From the NCBI RefSeq assembly GCF_015207105.1, contig NZ_JADEXO010000052.1, positions 1-38,973 of the forward strand: DNA of 38,973 bases. Direction: 5' to 3'. The translations under genes and the position numbers were made by a program. Shown here one piece after another: positions 25,401 through 35,700 of this stretch; the stretch's first letter is position 1, and each line of letters starts with the position of its first letter. Below the pieces are notes generated by a model. That model searched no databases. It was not told the origin of the DNA and saw nothing but the letters and a program-made list of their open reading frames with translations. Origin of the DNA: a cf. Phormidesmis sp. LEGE 11477. Its GTDB lineage: Bacteria; Cyanobacteriota; Cyanobacteriia; Phormidesmidales; Phormidesmidaceae.

Positions 25401-28400
25401 GACAAATTATTATCAGCGCGCCCAGTTAGCCGATCGCCTGTTTGTACGGGAATCTTTTCTGATACAGCGTTAACCCGGAAACTGTAGTCGCCCGTTGAAT
25501 CCCCAGCCAAAATTCTCAAGGTGTACAGACCGTCTTCTGGAAGCGTGATTGGCCCGATTTGACCAGTGAACGATTGGTCGCCGCTCGTTCCATCAATACC
25601 AGACAAGCTGGTAAGGCGATTTCTATCTCCAAAAAGCTGACTGCCCGTCGGACTAATTAAACGGAGCTTTGCGTCCCTAGAGAAAGCATCCAAGCTATCT
25701 ATCCAGAGCTTTTGTCCCTTAGCACCAGAAAATTCGTATCGGTCAATCTCACCAGCTTCGTCTAAGCTACCGTTGACTATCTCTCCAACTTCTATCTCCT
25801 CTATCTGTGTTTCAGAGGTCACAACTTGGAAACTGAACTCAGAGAACTGACTAGAAGGGCCCTGTACAGAAAGAACATATTTTCCATCTGAGGGTAGGAC
25901 AACTTCAATATCTCCGCCAAGAGTAGTCGCTGTACTCCTGTATTCTCCACCTCCTGGATAGAACAAGTTCCAGTTACCCAACAGCGCAGATCCTTGGTCA
26001 GCATCTATGAGCACCCGTGTCCCGGCCTGACCTTCAAACTCGTACAACTGTATGCCATTCTCTATAGCCAGGGACACATTTACCGTAGTATCTACTGCTA
26101 CTGAAATAGCATTGTTCAGATTGAGAACACGGAAGCTGTATTCTCCGCCACTACTCCCGCCGTCGACTGAAAGAGTGTAGGTACCAGTTTTTTCTAGGAG
26201 GAAAGGAAGCGACTCAGCAGAACCAAAACGAATATTATCGTCTACTAACTCATCATCAGGGTCGATAAAGCTAACTGATATATTCCTATCGGTAGTACTA
26301 ATTACATCAAGAAGAACTCTAGAGCCAGCAGGGGCATCAAATGTGTAGGTATCAGTTTCACTTGCTGCAATAGTACCACTGTTGATAATGTTGAAACCCG
26401 CTGTGTCGATAATAGCGCTGGTAACGTCGCTTACCTGAAAGCTATAGTCAACCTGTTCGTCCTGCGCACCGGTTAAAACAAGATAGTATTCACCATCATC
26501 AGATAGCGCCGCGCTAAAAGTTTGATCGATGTTGTTACTTTTTAACTGTTCGTTCCCTGGACTGTACAGTTGCCAAGAACCGTCAGCAGTACCTGACGAT
26601 TGAAGGTTTTCAAACTTCAACTGCTGATATGCTGATCCATTAAGTTTGAATATAGTGCTTGAGTTCCCTACAACCAAAGAACCAGACGTAGCGCTTCCAA
26701 TATCTACAGTAGGTGCCGTTTGCGCATCTAACACTTGAAACTGGTAGTCTCCGATTTTGTCATCGCCGCCGACTAAAATAGAATAGGTTCCTGAACTTTG
26801 CAGTGAAATCAAACCTGTATCTCTCGTTCCAGAAGTAGAGAATAGCTGTTCTCCATCTGCACTAAATAGTTCAATAGTTGGACTGGATGTAGAGCTAGGT
26901 CCCACACTATCGAACCAGATATTTTGACCAGCCTGACCTTCAAACTTATAGATGTCTAGCTCTCCAGGCTCCGACACGACGCCGCTGTTTAGCTCATTAA
27001 AGTTGATGTCAGTAACCGTAGTATCCGGAGTAATGATCTCGAATGTGTATTCCCTTTGCGTAACTGCACCGTTCTCTATAACTAACCAGTAAGTCCCATC
27101 CCCCGGCAATATAGCTTCTAGATCAAGACCTATAAAATTGCTGTCTATCTCTTCATTATCTGAACTGTAAAGTGACCAATCAGGGCCAATAACTCCAGAC
27201 TCGAAGAAAAGCCTTTGTCCGGTTGACCCTTCAACCTTGAATATCTGCGTCTCTGAAACTTCAGTAGTTCCGTTGATAGGAGTATCGAACGCCAGCGTAG
27301 AAGCATCGCTCATGTCAATGAGCTGAAAGGCATATTCTCCCCCTTCGCTACCTGCGTCCATGACTAGACTGTAGGTTCCGCTTTTAGTTAGAGAGAATGG
27401 ACCATTACTTGTGAAGGTTCTAAGATTCGTTGCAATGATCTCACCATCAGGGTCAAGCAAGCTGCCCTGTATATCGCTAAACTGGGTAGTGATGTTATCG
27501 AACCATACTCTCAGACCAGCAGGCGCTTCAAAGTTAAACGTTTGTCGCTCATTGCCTTCAATAGTTTCTTCTATAGCTTGATTGAATCCAACTGGCTCAA
27601 TAAATGGATCTTTGCTTACTTCAGCTTGTAGCTCGTAGTCGATAGGTAGCTGCTCATCTGTGGTGATAAAGACCGTATAGTCTCCGTCCGTAGGCAGCGA
27701 AAACTCAGCCGCAGACAAGTTGGAGGACTGCGTGTCAATCAGCTGATTACCAGGTCCATAGATCTGGATAGTAGGATCTGGAACTGTCAGGCTACGCACA
27801 CCTGCGTCGAATTCGTCACCACCAAACCCTAACAAACTGTATCTATTACCTGTAATCCCGCGCGCTTCTAGTGCCGTATCGAGTTCTACAACCATTTCGG
27901 TGAGCCACTCATGTTCACCTTGCATCGAGCCTGATTCATCGACAACAAATACGATATCTGCGGACCCACCAGTATCGCCCTGCTCAGGCAGCGTAATCGA
28001 CACCGACCCGAAGAAGGTTTCGTTTTCTCCGATGCTTAGGTTTAGAAATTCAGGGTCTACATCTCCAGATGCTGTACCAGGTAGCGGAATAGAGAAGCTC
28101 TCTAGCGGATCATTGACAAACACAGGCGCTCGATTGGCTTCATCCGTAAGGACCTGTGCAAAGTCAACGTTCTCAACGGAGCTATCGGAAGAAACTTCAA
28201 CAACTGGAGTATTCGTGGGAAACGTCTGAACGTATTCAGGTAATAGCGTTTGACGGACGGTATATGTCCCTGGAGTAACTTCAGAGAAGTTGTAAACTCC
28301 ATCCTGATTTGTAACCGTTTGTGGTTCTTCACTATCTAGCGTGCCATCGTTATCTAGATCTAGATACACTACAACATCAGCAAGACCTAATTCATCTTCT

Positions 28401-31400
28401 AGTGGTGCAGAAAAGCCTTGAATACTAACAACGCGATCGCCCCCGCCAAATGTTGAGAATAAGAAGTCGCCAGTGACTGGGTCGATGAATGCGCCTTCTG
28501 CTCCATTCAATCCCTCTAATAGAAGCTGACGGCTATCAAGGATGGGATCTCCTTCTGCGTCAACTTCATATACAGAAATGTTATCTGCTGACCACTCTGC
28601 TACTAAGAGGCTCGGCTCATCGAAAAGTGGTGAACCTTCTGGTACGTAGGCAATACCCTCTGGTCCACCTGGTAGAGTTAATTCAAAGTCGACGTTGGTG
28701 ATGTCATAAGTCCCATTACCATCAGGTGTCAGTTCAACGTCATACCATTGACCGCCAGCCCACGAGACAAACTTCAAACCTCCTTCGCCAGGAATGCCTT
28801 CGGGCACGAAGCTTAGGCTGGCATGTGATCGCGCGATACCCAATGGCGCAAGGTCGATAATCTTGTCCGTTGTTCGACTACCAGGTAGGCTTTGTCCAAG
28901 TTCGTTTTCTGGCCACCGGCTTGCAAACAAGACGCCTTCATCATTGAACTGAAGTCCACCATCGTTATAGGCTCCTTCACCGTATTGAGTAGCGCTACCT
29001 TCAAATCCAATGATGTGATTTCCAGCCCCTCTGACTACATCGACAGCATAGATAGCCCCTTCTTCTCTATTGGCATTCCCACCTATCAAAAGCTGGTTGA
29101 GGTTATCAGGGTTAAGGGTTAGTCCACCGTAGGAAGTAGGAAGTCCCGGTACAGAACCTAAGTCAAATACATCGTATATATCATCGAAGTTGGGTTCTAC
29201 CTCTAGCTCAGACGAGGGTTCAATTTCACTATCAGACCCAGACTGAAACTGGTCAAAAACACCGTTTCTATTGAGATCATTCCACACAAACCCATTGATT
29301 TCTCCTGTTGGAACAGGCACACCAACTGCAAAGTTCTGTGTGGCGATCCCACCCTGGCCATCATCGACTTGCACAGCAAAGTCGTAGGAGCTAGAGTCAT
29401 CAGACTCTCCAGTCCAACTGAGTAAACCTTGTTCACTGATGCTCGCTCCTGCCGGGCTATTGGCCAGACTATAGACCAGTGGGTCGTTATCTTCATCGGT
29501 AGCAGTTACCTGGTACTGATAGGTGGTGCTGTCTGTCGGAAAAGAGGTTGACGGCGTACTAGTAATAACAGGTGCATTATTGCGAAGCGCCTGACGCTGC
29601 GTCTTACTGATAGTAAGCGAGCCATCGGCCTGATTCCCAGCAGCGTCGGTGGCCTGAACAACAAAGTCATTATCCCCTTCGCTTAAAGCAACGTTGCGCA
29701 GCGCGAAGTTTCCTGATCTGTCACTAGCAGTTGCCATATCCGCGCTTTGCAGATCGATTCTCGCATCAGCATCAGTGCTTCCTTCAAGCCTTACCTCTGT
29801 AAAAGAAGTTCTTAGATCTCCAACCGTTTCAGAATCGTAACTAGACGCAAGCTGTAGCGTCGGCGATTGAATCACCGTGTCTAGCAAGAACGGTAGCTCA
29901 ATGACCTCTGATTCACTGCCCGCGACGTTAGCTGCGATTAGCTTTAGCGTGTACTCACCATCCGGTAGAGCGCCACCATTGACGTCAGCAAGTACTTCCT
30001 CGCTCAGCGTAAACGTATTGCCCTGCAAGGCATCAGAAATATCGACGAACTCTGTAGCAGGCGTGTCGTTAAAGCCTGCGCGCAAGCTAACTACATCTGT
30101 GTTGCTAGTAACACTGCCCTGAATGGCAGCATCGGACGTTACTCCATCAGTATCGCTAACGCCAGTGTCATTCACCAGCGCAGCTTGAACGATGGGTACG
30201 TTCGTATCGACAGGCGTTCGGGTGATAATAGTCGTAGCCGCTAGCTGGTTGCCAGCTACGTCAGTAGCAACAACGGTGAACGTATTCTCGCCAACAGATA
30301 AGGAGATGTCTGGGAATGAATAGGAGCCATCATCATCGCTGGTTGCCGTCAGCGCTGTGCCCTGTAGCGCTAGCTCAACGTTTGGCTCGGCTTCTCCTAC
30401 TAGCGTTACCACTTCAAAAGAGGTCGTAAGATCGCCTACCGTCCCTGAGTCAAACTCATCTGCTAAACGAATCTCGTTTTGAATAGTCGTATCTAAGACA
30501 AAACCAATCTCGAAAACCTCAGACTCCTCGTCAGTGTCATCGGTAGCCACTAGCTTTAGCGTGTACTCCTCGTCGGGTAGTGTACCTCCGTTGATAGCAG
30601 CAAGCGTTGACTGGTCTAGCGTAAACGTACTGCCTTGCAGCGAGGTTGTGATATCGATGAAGTCTACGGTCGCTGTATCGCCAAAGCCGCCTCTAAGTGC
30701 GGTGATAGTCCGATTACCTAAGACGCTTCCTTGAATAGTCGGATCAGCTGTTATTTGATCGGTGTCGCTACTTCCTGTGTCGTTAGCTAAAGACGCTTGA
30801 AGCGTAAGTGCGGTGGGTTCTTGCGTGCCTTCAAACTCGTACCTGAAGACGAGGTCATTGAAGTCGCGATCGCCCCCCTCAAACAGATCCTCCCACCCGT
30901 AGCCACCATCTGCTTGACGTTCCATATGGAAGTGCTCATCAGGGTTCGCACCACCCAAAGAAAAGAACGCTAAAGGCATTTTGCCAGACTGGTTGTCAGG
31001 ATTCTGGTCCAGGAATAGCTGACTAGACGAATCTTGAATCAGATACCAGCCAAAGTACGTATCGCCCGGTAAATCTAGCCTAGTTTCTGCGCCCTCCGTC
31101 TTACCCCTCTCAAAAACAATTCGTCTTCGCTCATCTGAGAGTGCTGCTAGCGTATAGCCCTCATCACCGGGACTTAGGCCGTCGATACGGCCCTCATGGT
31201 CGTCAACTAGATACAATCCCATTTCGTTATCGTAGGCAGCTTCTCGCCCGGTCCAAGAAAACTGAGTTGAGACGAGCTGACCTGCTGTGCCTGGTGTCTT
31301 TTCTAGAATCCCTGGTCCTTTAGAGACCGTGAGTACCGCATCGTTGAAGTCCTGATCGCCGCCGCCGAGCAAATCCTCCCAAGCGAACTCCCATGAGCCA

Positions 31401-32182
31401 TCAGCCAGCAGCTGCGTCTTGACATGGTCCACTGAGTCGGCGTTTGCATCGTTCAGTGAAAAGAAGACTGGCGAAAGCGTTTGCGTAGTGCCGTTCTCAT
31501 TCTGCGCTAGCCACTCTTCAGTCGAGCGGTCTTGAACCAGATAAAATGCTAGGCGATCGCCGCCTTGAAAAATTAGCGTTTGAGTATTGCCGACTGTCTG
31601 GCCACTGCTAAAGATGACTTGCCTACTAGCACTTGCTAAAGCAGACGCAGTGTATTGTTCGTCTCCGACTTCAACTCCGTCAACCGTGCCAAGTTCATCA
31701 ACTTTGAATACGCCAAGCTCATTATCGAAAGCCGCATCTCGCCCAGTCCAGTTGAAAGTCAGCGAGATAGTTTTGTCAACGGCTCCAGGAACAACTATCT
31801 GCTCACCAATCACTATTCCTCCGTTAGTGATTGAGTCATCTTCAGTTATCAATAGGATATCGCTCAATCCAGTTATATCTGTTAGATCGTCCGAGTTTGC
31901 CTGCACAGACTGTGATAAGAAAGGCGAGGTCGATAGAAAGGAGTCGGTCTCGAAAGACTCCACAGATAAAGGAAGGATAGAGCTAAGGTCAGCGCTCGGT
32001 AGCACACTAGGTGTGATCCCAGTCTCTGCTGCTTGTCGAGGAAACGATAACCCTGTTGATTCTTCTAAAACTTCGCTAGAGAATGGATAAGGCAGGGAGC
32101 CAGAGGTAGGCTCAGTGGTTGAAGTATTGATAGTCACTAAGTATAAGAAAGGTGAGAAATAGCGCCAGTTTTCCCTCAGCAA
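19478..32182 (-). CDS. Giant DUF4114/vWA/PPC/cadherin-like/RHS-YD-repeat protein
   Basis: A 4234-residue protein, likely secreted or on the cell surface. In order: two DUF4114 domains (about 130-430, with GGDQDFND and GGDRDFND); Ig/cadherin-like repeats (450-980); a SdrD-B-like unit (FVWNDLNRNGVFD) and a beta-propeller-like stretch (to about 1300); a vWA start with MIDAS DESGS (Asp1415); about eight PPC-like repeats of 100 residues; the rest of the vWA (VNFVLITDEERS, near 2325); putative-Ig repeats (2530-2900); an RHS entry region (SIPLTGIPISVQRRYD, near 3010); about 40 YD repeats (3140-3990); and the RHS core end (RARYYDSSTGRFISRDPF, near 4050). The last 115 residues hold a hydrophobic helix, a Gly-Asn run and a basic end, with no recognised toxin. 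A TTG start (32182) was chosen because no ATG lies between it and the upstream stop. No Sec signal is visible. Confidence 0.85.
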   Translation of the reverse strand: MLRENWRYFSPFLYLVTINTSTTEPTSGSLPYPFSSEVLEESTGLSFPRQAAETGITPSVLPSADLSSILPLSVESFETDSFLSTSPFLSQSVQANSDDLTDITGLSDILLITEDDSITNGGIVIGEQIVVPGAVDKTISLTFNWTGRDAAFDNELGVFKVDELGTVDGVEVGDEQYTASALASASRQVIFSSGQTVGNTQTLIFQGGDRLAFYLVQDRSTEEWLAQNENGTTQTLSPVFFSLNDANADSVDHVKTQLLADGSWEFAWEDLLGGGDQDFNDAVLTVSKGPGILEKTPGTAGQLVSTQFSWTGREAAYDNEMGLYLVDDHEGRIDGLSPGDEGYTLAALSDERRRIVFERGKTEGAETRLDLPGDTYFGWYLIQDSSSQLFLDQNPDNQSGKMPLAFFSLGGANPDEHFHMERQADGGYGWEDLFEGGDRDFNDLVFRYEFEGTQEPTALTLQASLANDTGSSDTDQITADPTIQGSVLGNRTITALRGGFGDTATVDFIDITTSLQGSTFTLDQSTLAAINGGTLPDEEYTLKLVATDDTDEESEVFEIGFVLDTTIQNEIRLADEFDSGTVGDLTTSFEVVTLVGEAEPNVELALQGTALTATSDDDGSYSFPDISLSVGENTFTVVATDVAGNQLAATTIITRTPVDTNVPIVQAALVNDTGVSDTDGVTSDAAIQGSVTSNTDVVSLRAGFNDTPATEFVDISDALQGNTFTLSEEVLADVNGGALPDGEYTLKLIAANVAGSESEVIELPFLLDTVIQSPTLQLASSYDSETVGDLRTSFTEVRLEGSTDADARIDLQSADMATASDRSGNFALRNVALSEGDNDFVVQATDAAGNQADGSLTISKTQRQALRNNAPVITSTPSTSFPTDSTTYQYQVTATDEDNDPLVYSLANSPAGASISEQGLLSWTGESDDSSSYDFAVQVDDGQGGIATQNFAVGVPVPTGEINGFVWNDLNRNGVFDQFQSGSDSEIEPSSELEVEPNFDDIYDVFDLGSVPGLPTSYGGLTLNPDNLNQLLIGGNANREEGAIYAVDVVRGAGNHIIGFEGSATQYGEGAYNDGGLQFNDEGVLFASRWPENELGQSLPGSRTTDKIIDLAPLGIARSHASLSFVPEGIPGEGGLKFVSWAGGQWYDVELTPDGNGTYDITNVDFELTLPGGPEGIAYVPEGSPLFDEPSLLVAEWSADNISVYEVDAEGDPILDSRQLLLEGLNGAEGAFIDPVTGDFLFSTFGGGDRVVSIQGFSAPLEDELGLADVVVYLDLDNDGTLDSEEPQTVTNQDGVYNFSEVTPGTYTVRQTLLPEYVQTFPTNTPVVEVSSDSSVENVDFAQVLTDEANRAPVFVNDPLESFSIPLPGTASGDVDPEFLNLSIGENETFFGSVSITLPEQGDTGGSADIVFVVDESGSMQGEHEWLTEMVVELDTALEARGITGNRYSLLGFGGDEFDAGVRSLTVPDPTIQIYGPGNQLIDTQSSNLSAAEFSLPTDGDYTVFITTDEQLPIDYELQAEVSKDPFIEPVGFNQAIEETIEGNERQTFNFEAPAGLRVWFDNITTQFSDIQGSLLDPDGEIIATNLRTFTSNGPFSLTKSGTYSLVMDAGSEGGEYAFQLIDMSDASTLAFDTPINGTTEVSETQIFKVEGSTGQRLFFESGVIGPDWSLYSSDNEEIDSNFIGLDLEAILPGDGTYWLVIENGAVTQREYTFEIITPDTTVTDINFNELNSGVVSEPGELDIYKFEGQAGQNIWFDSVGPSSTSSPTIELFSADGEQLFSTSGTRDTGLISLQSSGTYSILVGGDDKIGDYQFQVLDAQTAPTVDIGSATSGSLVVGNSSTIFKLNGSAYQQLKFENLQSSGTADGSWQLYSPGNEQLKSNNIDQTFSAALSDDGEYYLVLTGAQDEQVDYSFQVSDVTSAIIDTAGFNIINSGTIAASETDTYTFDAPAGSRVLLDVISTTDRNISVSFIDPDDELVDDNIRFGSAESLPFLLEKTGTYTLSVDGGSSGGEYSFRVLNLNNAISVAVDTTVNVSLAIENGIQLYEFEGQAGTRVLIDADQGSALLGNWNLFYPGGGEYRSTATTLGGDIEVVLPSDGKYVLSVQGPSSQFSEFSFQVVTSETQIEEIEVGEIVNGSLDEAGEIDRYEFSGAKGQKLWIDSLDAFSRDAKLRLISPTGSQLFGDRNRLTSLSGIDGTSGDQSFTGQIGPITLPEDGLYTLRILAGDSTGDYSFRVNAVSEKIPVQTGDRLTGRADNNLSRGLQIENALAGQTLSLAVVDDDFFGDITALSQSLGTLSTRRGGEEDGYAGLNEALHLPLRDDAAVNFVLITDEERSEVEQLLTFDLIQNRISDRGAILSAVLNAEFDDANGESALGIDADSNSYIPDGQGGFSISEGATYTGSRLISAGLGFGETENIEEEYVNLALALDGTIWDLNQLRRGGDAAISFTKAFVELQSEAISEQFLVDVESADSAIAFTNATGPLAGLGSGDTANFDVEITGDGDAESFELQFIRPDSGFVLGTLPVVVNQSYVYPALAVDPDGDPLTYSFVEAPEGAAIDPLTGAVTWNPPAVGSYSFSIEANDGRGGIALQDFVVVVKAVNADNQAPSITSAPTISEIDANQTFSYAVEASDPDGDTLSYYLTQAPTGLSIDRSTGVISWQPTNEQAGSNLVEVQVLDGKGKSDTQQFEVSVNSVAPNRSPFFNSAPIATVLTGENYQYQASVVDPEDDTLTYSLRQQPEGMQIDADTGLVTWQSDLISLGEYSVVIAVEDSAGNTASQSFQLVASDELAVDTQAPDIDLGFASNRVDIGGTFSLQVRATDDRDLASLSVEIDGRELILSPNTLINGQLYETATQLTEPAVYPVVVRATDSAGNEALETFNVGVFDPSDTELPEVSFDFDELTVGTTIREPFDILGKVDDPNLVSYRIEYAPTRLVDFDNVAADNPAFQLLNESEVPVDGVLGTIDPRFLNNDQYFFRVTAEDANGITVQGFEIGVSTENKVGNFTLDATDLSIPLTGIPISVQRRYDTLQATSSASFGYGWEFAGLDARITESAEQEPEGLEGSIFANKGFRFGDRVTLTTPDGKRVGFTFEPTARAGLLGAIWTPRFKPDPGVEEVLTVENVGLSQKSDGTFGLYLFSFGYNPSEYQLTTKNNLTYTYNQFEGLQTVEDLNGNVLTYSADGITSSTGETVRFERDSDDRITNIIDPAGNSIRYEYDANSDLVAVTDRAGNTTQYEYDPDQPHYLIEEIDPLGRSSVRTEFDDFGRIERIIDAEGNALEIDIDFDGPTDTQVITDPLDNTTILTYDDRGNVIRQVDAEGGVTEYEYFDSDMLKSVSNPRGFKTAYTYDERGNLLTETDPLGNKTTNTYDNLNQVLTTEDARGNTTINRYNDNGMLKESEDAVGNVTKYDYFADGNLKTITDANDNDTNYRYDRFGRLEEVEDALGAVTRFGYDNAGNLKTITTPLGNTATFGYDAQGQVVKVTDAKGNSTQIQYNAAGDRSAVIDVLGRRTEFKYNSRGLETRIDYADGTFSRTLYDVLDRIAKEIDQNGNETEFDYDGLGRLIEVTDALGHETEYRYDKSGNLTEQIDALGRTTQFNYDELNRLIETTLPLGQVETQTYDKVGNLKTLTNFNQQTITYEYDLNNLLQAVRLPDAPDELYTYMPTGEIDTITDARGVTDYDYDETGQLWRRTDPNDAFVAYTYDFDGNIGTLTSPSGTVEYTYDELGLLETVTDRQDNLTTYSYDSLGNLIETQFANEIVETRDYDLLNRPTFIKNVDRNNNLVSSYEYTLDKVGNREVLAENSGRTIEYTYDDLYRLIEEAVTDSANGDRTTGYEYDDVGNRLEKTDSVEGTTTYSYNDNDQLQNERNGSTKISYSYDDAGNLITTAVDGETQVTYAWNSKGEIIKAIVRENGTELIAEFQYNTDGIRVASTVEDKTTNFIVETNQQEYAQVIEESTDSENLGVVYTYALGLVSQYRDAESSFYHVDALESTRILTDIQGNSSNTYSYDAYGNLESQVETVQNKYKFAGEQLDSELQIYSLRARYYDSSTGRFISRDPFSGFLANPLSQNEYIYAEGNPVNAVDPSGENAAIEYLILTTRTIVAAVTVKRILTAIELAAELIAIATANDFPGSSRRPQQPTPPPIERPAQSSGPPTGNGNGNGNGNGNGNGNGNGNGNGNGNGNGNGNRPSNNPPRNPGPRPKPARKFPPRRGRFEAVTKIIRGINRNR
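19604..19700 (-). repeat. Gly-Asn coding hexanucleotide repeat in RHS C-terminus
   Basis: About 15 tandem hexamers (CCATTG, CCGTTA and CCGTTG on the plus strand) encode an alternating Gly-Asn run. Synonymous mixing of the hexamers shows the repeat is kept at protein level or is old. It is prone to slippage in multiples of 6, which keeps the frame. Confidence 0.9.
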
Positions 32183-32763
32183 AAAGGTGTCAGAAAAACT
32201 GTGGGCATCCTACCCTTACGTGAGTTCGTGAATACGCCTTCTGAGTAAGCTTTACAACGAATTCAAATTTGAATAGCTAATAAAAAGGAACAACCAACGT
32301 GAACTGTTACGAAGTAATACTTTTCAAGTAGAACAGATAATCTTGTCCTAAAACTTAGCAATCATTAGAATTTAGTTGCTCAAGTTGAGCTATAGAAAAC
32401 TCCTTACGAAAGCTACAGTAGGCTAGCTGTTCACCTATGTACAGAACAAAAAGCGCAGAACTAGCTGAAAGTCTTTCTGTTGCAGAGGTTGAGCCAGGTT
32501 TGAGAAGATGTGTCTAAGATGGTCGAATCCATAGCGAAAAATGCTCTCGGTAAACCGTCCGTGAGCCTTGATAGACCTTATTCAAGTTCACAGCGCTCTG
32601 CTCGAATCGTGGCAGATCAGGCGATAGCTTCACCTACAGTAATAAAGAAAAGGAACTGCCTGAGTACTCGTGCTCAAGTAGATTCACATTCTATATAGAA
32701 TACGAAAATTCATAGGTAATTAGTAAAGCTAGGAATTGCGATTATATAAGGGAAGCCGACTTT
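32183..32763. promoter_or_regulatory. Divergent intergenic region between RHS and TPR-CHAT genes
   Basis: This 581-bp region lies between two divergent genes and should hold both promoters. A perfect 14-bp palindrome, ATTCAAATTTGAAT, is at 32261-32274, and a GCTCAA-G-TTGAGC dyad lies near 32379-32391. A 62-codon plus frame at 32510-32698 has no family-like features and is probably chance. No RNA gene was recognised. Confidence 0.4.
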
Positions 32764-35700
32764 ATGAATGAACAACGGATACAAGCCTATCTAGAGCTAG
32801 TGCATGTATTGCTGAACTGCCCTAGTGATCAGGAACCAAACATCCTACAACAGCATCAGGATTTGTTAGATGAAGGGCTAGTGATAGTGATGGCACAGGT
32901 AGCCGAGAAGGTGCGGCAGCAAGGAGAGAACAATAGTGCCGATTGGCTAGTTCAGATGGCAGGGCGGTTAGATGGATCGATAGGAGCAGAGAAGACAGGA
33001 TCGGTTGAATTACTTACGTCTGGCAGTTGGCAGGCGATTTTGCATGCTATATCGCAGATGAATGAGCCGCAAGATATGGAAAGACGGATAGTGTTGTGCC
33101 AGAAAGCCCTGCAGATGTTACCACGCCAAGACGATGAATATCTCTGGGCTGTGTTTAAAGCGGAGTTGGGCACCAGCTTATTTCAAAGTTTACAAGGCAA
33201 CCGGGCAGAGAACATCGAAAGAGCGATCGCAGCCCACCGACAAGCGCTAGAGGTAATGACTAGAGAGACTATGCCCACTCAGTGGGCAATGCTGATGATG
33301 AATCTGGCAAATGCTTACTATGCCCGCATCAAAGGCAACCGGGCAGAGAACATCGAAAGAGCGATCACAGCCCATCGACAAGCACTAGAGGTAATGACTG
33401 AAGAGACTATGCCTACTCAGTGGGCAACGCTGATGATGAATCTAGCAACCGCTTATAGAAATCGCGTCAAAGGCAATCGGGCAGAGAATATTGAAAAGGC
33501 AATCGCTGCCTATCGACAATCTCTACAGGTGAGAAACAAAGAGACCAGGCCCGTTGAGTGGGCACAGTCGATGATGAACCTGGCAACTGCTTACTACTCG
33601 CGTATCAAAGGTAATCGGACAGAAAATATCGAAGAAGCGATTGCGGCCTACCAGCAATCACTACAGGTCATAACTAGGGAAGCTATGCCTTTCCTGTGGT
33701 CAATGACTATGACGAATCTAGCAGGCGCTTATTACTCACGTATTAAAGGTAACCGGACAGAAAATATCGAAGAAGCGATTACGGCTTACCGACAATCACT
33801 ACAGATAGCAACGCGCGAGGACATGCCCGTTGAATGGGCACAGTCAATGATGAATTTGGCAGTCGCCTATCATTTTCGCATCCGAGGTGATCGCGCTGAG
33901 AATATTGAAGAGGCGATTACGGCTCACCGACAATCTCTACAGGTGAGAACGCGCGAGGACATGCCCGTTGAATGGGCACTATCGATGATGAATTTGTCAA
34001 TTGCATATTACTCTCGCATTCGAGGCGACCGTGCTAAGAATATCGAAGAGGCAATTGCCGCTTGTAAACGGTCTCTACAGGTGAGAACACGCGAGGACAT
34101 GCCCGTTGGATGGGCACAGTCAATGATGAACTTAGGAATCGCCTATAGCTCTCGCATCCGAGGTGATCGCACTGAGAATATTGAGAAGGCAATTGCTGCC
34201 TATAGACAAGCGTTAGAGGTAATGACACGACTGGATATGCCCGTTGAGTGGGCATTGTCCACATCGAATCTAGCAGTTGCTTACGGTTATCTCGAATGCG
34301 ATGAGCGTGCAGAGAATATTGAGAAATCGATTGCTGCCTGTAGACAGTCTCTAGAGGTGAGAACACGCGAAGACATGCCTGTTGAATGGGCACAGTCAAT
34401 GATGAACTTAGGAATCGCCTATAACTCCCGTATCCAGGGCAATCGAGCAGAAAACATTGAAGAGGCAATCCATTGTTATTCTCAATCCCTAGAAATTTTC
34501 ACTCCAGAGACGCATCCAAATGACTGCCGCATCACATCTCAACTTTTAGCTAATCTGTACGCGAACGGAAAATATTGGGGTAAAGCTCAGATTCACTACG
34601 AAACGGCGCTCAGCGCTGCAGAAGTTCTATATCAAGCTGCAATCTCCAAAGGTAGCCAAGAAGCCGAGCTCTCTGAAACTAACGATCTCTACCGTCGGGC
34701 TGCTTGTACATATGCTAAAGTCGGTAGCCTCACAACAGCGGTCGCCACTATAGAGCAAGGCCGAGCACGCGGTCTTAGCGAAACTTTGCTGCGTAACCAG
34801 GCTGATCTAGAAGACATCCGCCAACTCAAACCTAGACTCGTAGAACGCTACCAAGCAGCAGCCAATGCGATCAATCAGCTTGAGTCGAACGAACGCAGTA
34901 TGAACACCGACAGTGAATCACCCAAATACAGCCAGGATGACTTCCGCCGACAGGCTATGCAATCCCGACAAGCTCTAAAAGATTGCCTAGCTGACATCCG
35001 CCAAATCCCTGGGTACGAAAAGTTCCTAGCGCTACCTACCTTTGAAGATATCACCGCGACTGTCCAGCCTGACCATCCCCTCGTCTATATTCTCTCTACC
35101 CCCAACGGCAGTCTCGCCCTCATACTGACCACCGAAGGCGTTAGTGACCTCTGGCCTGATAATTTAACTGAATCGAAACTACGAGACCTCCTTGAGGACG
35201 GCTGGTTCAGCGCATACAGAGAATCTCAAAGTAATCGCAAAGGCTGGTTCGAGACCATTGATGATGTCACACATCAGCTCTGGAATGAGATGATGGCTCC
35301 GCTCATTAGCTATCTCCAACAGCAAAATCTATCCAAAGCCATTCTTATCCCCACTGGCTACCTTAGCTACCTGCCCTTCCACGCTGCTTGGACACCAGAC
35401 ACAAGCAAACCCAGTGGCCGCCGCTACGCCTGTGATGACATCCAATTCACCTACGCGCCTAATGCTCTTTCTCTAGGTGCGGCCCGCAGCGTAGCTAATC
35501 AGACTCCAGCCAGCACCCTGCTAGCAGTCAATGAACCTCAGCCAGTTAACGCAGGCAACTTACCCAGTGCTGGTTCCGAAGCTGAAAAAGCGATTTCTAC
35601 ATTCCCTGGCGAAGAAAACCGGAAACTCCTACAGCGAGAAAACGCTACGCGAACGGCTGTTTTAGAACAGTTACCTCACAAGAATGTTGTTCATTTCTCC

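Noticed and set aside
19478-32182. Reading the giant gene as a standard RHS toxin with an immunity gene
   Set aside because: No toxin domain was recognised after the RHS core and no small gene follows on the same strand.
32510-32698. 62-codon plus frame in the intergenic region
   Set aside because: No ribosome site, no family-like features, Ser/Arg-rich composition and position in a divergent promoter region.
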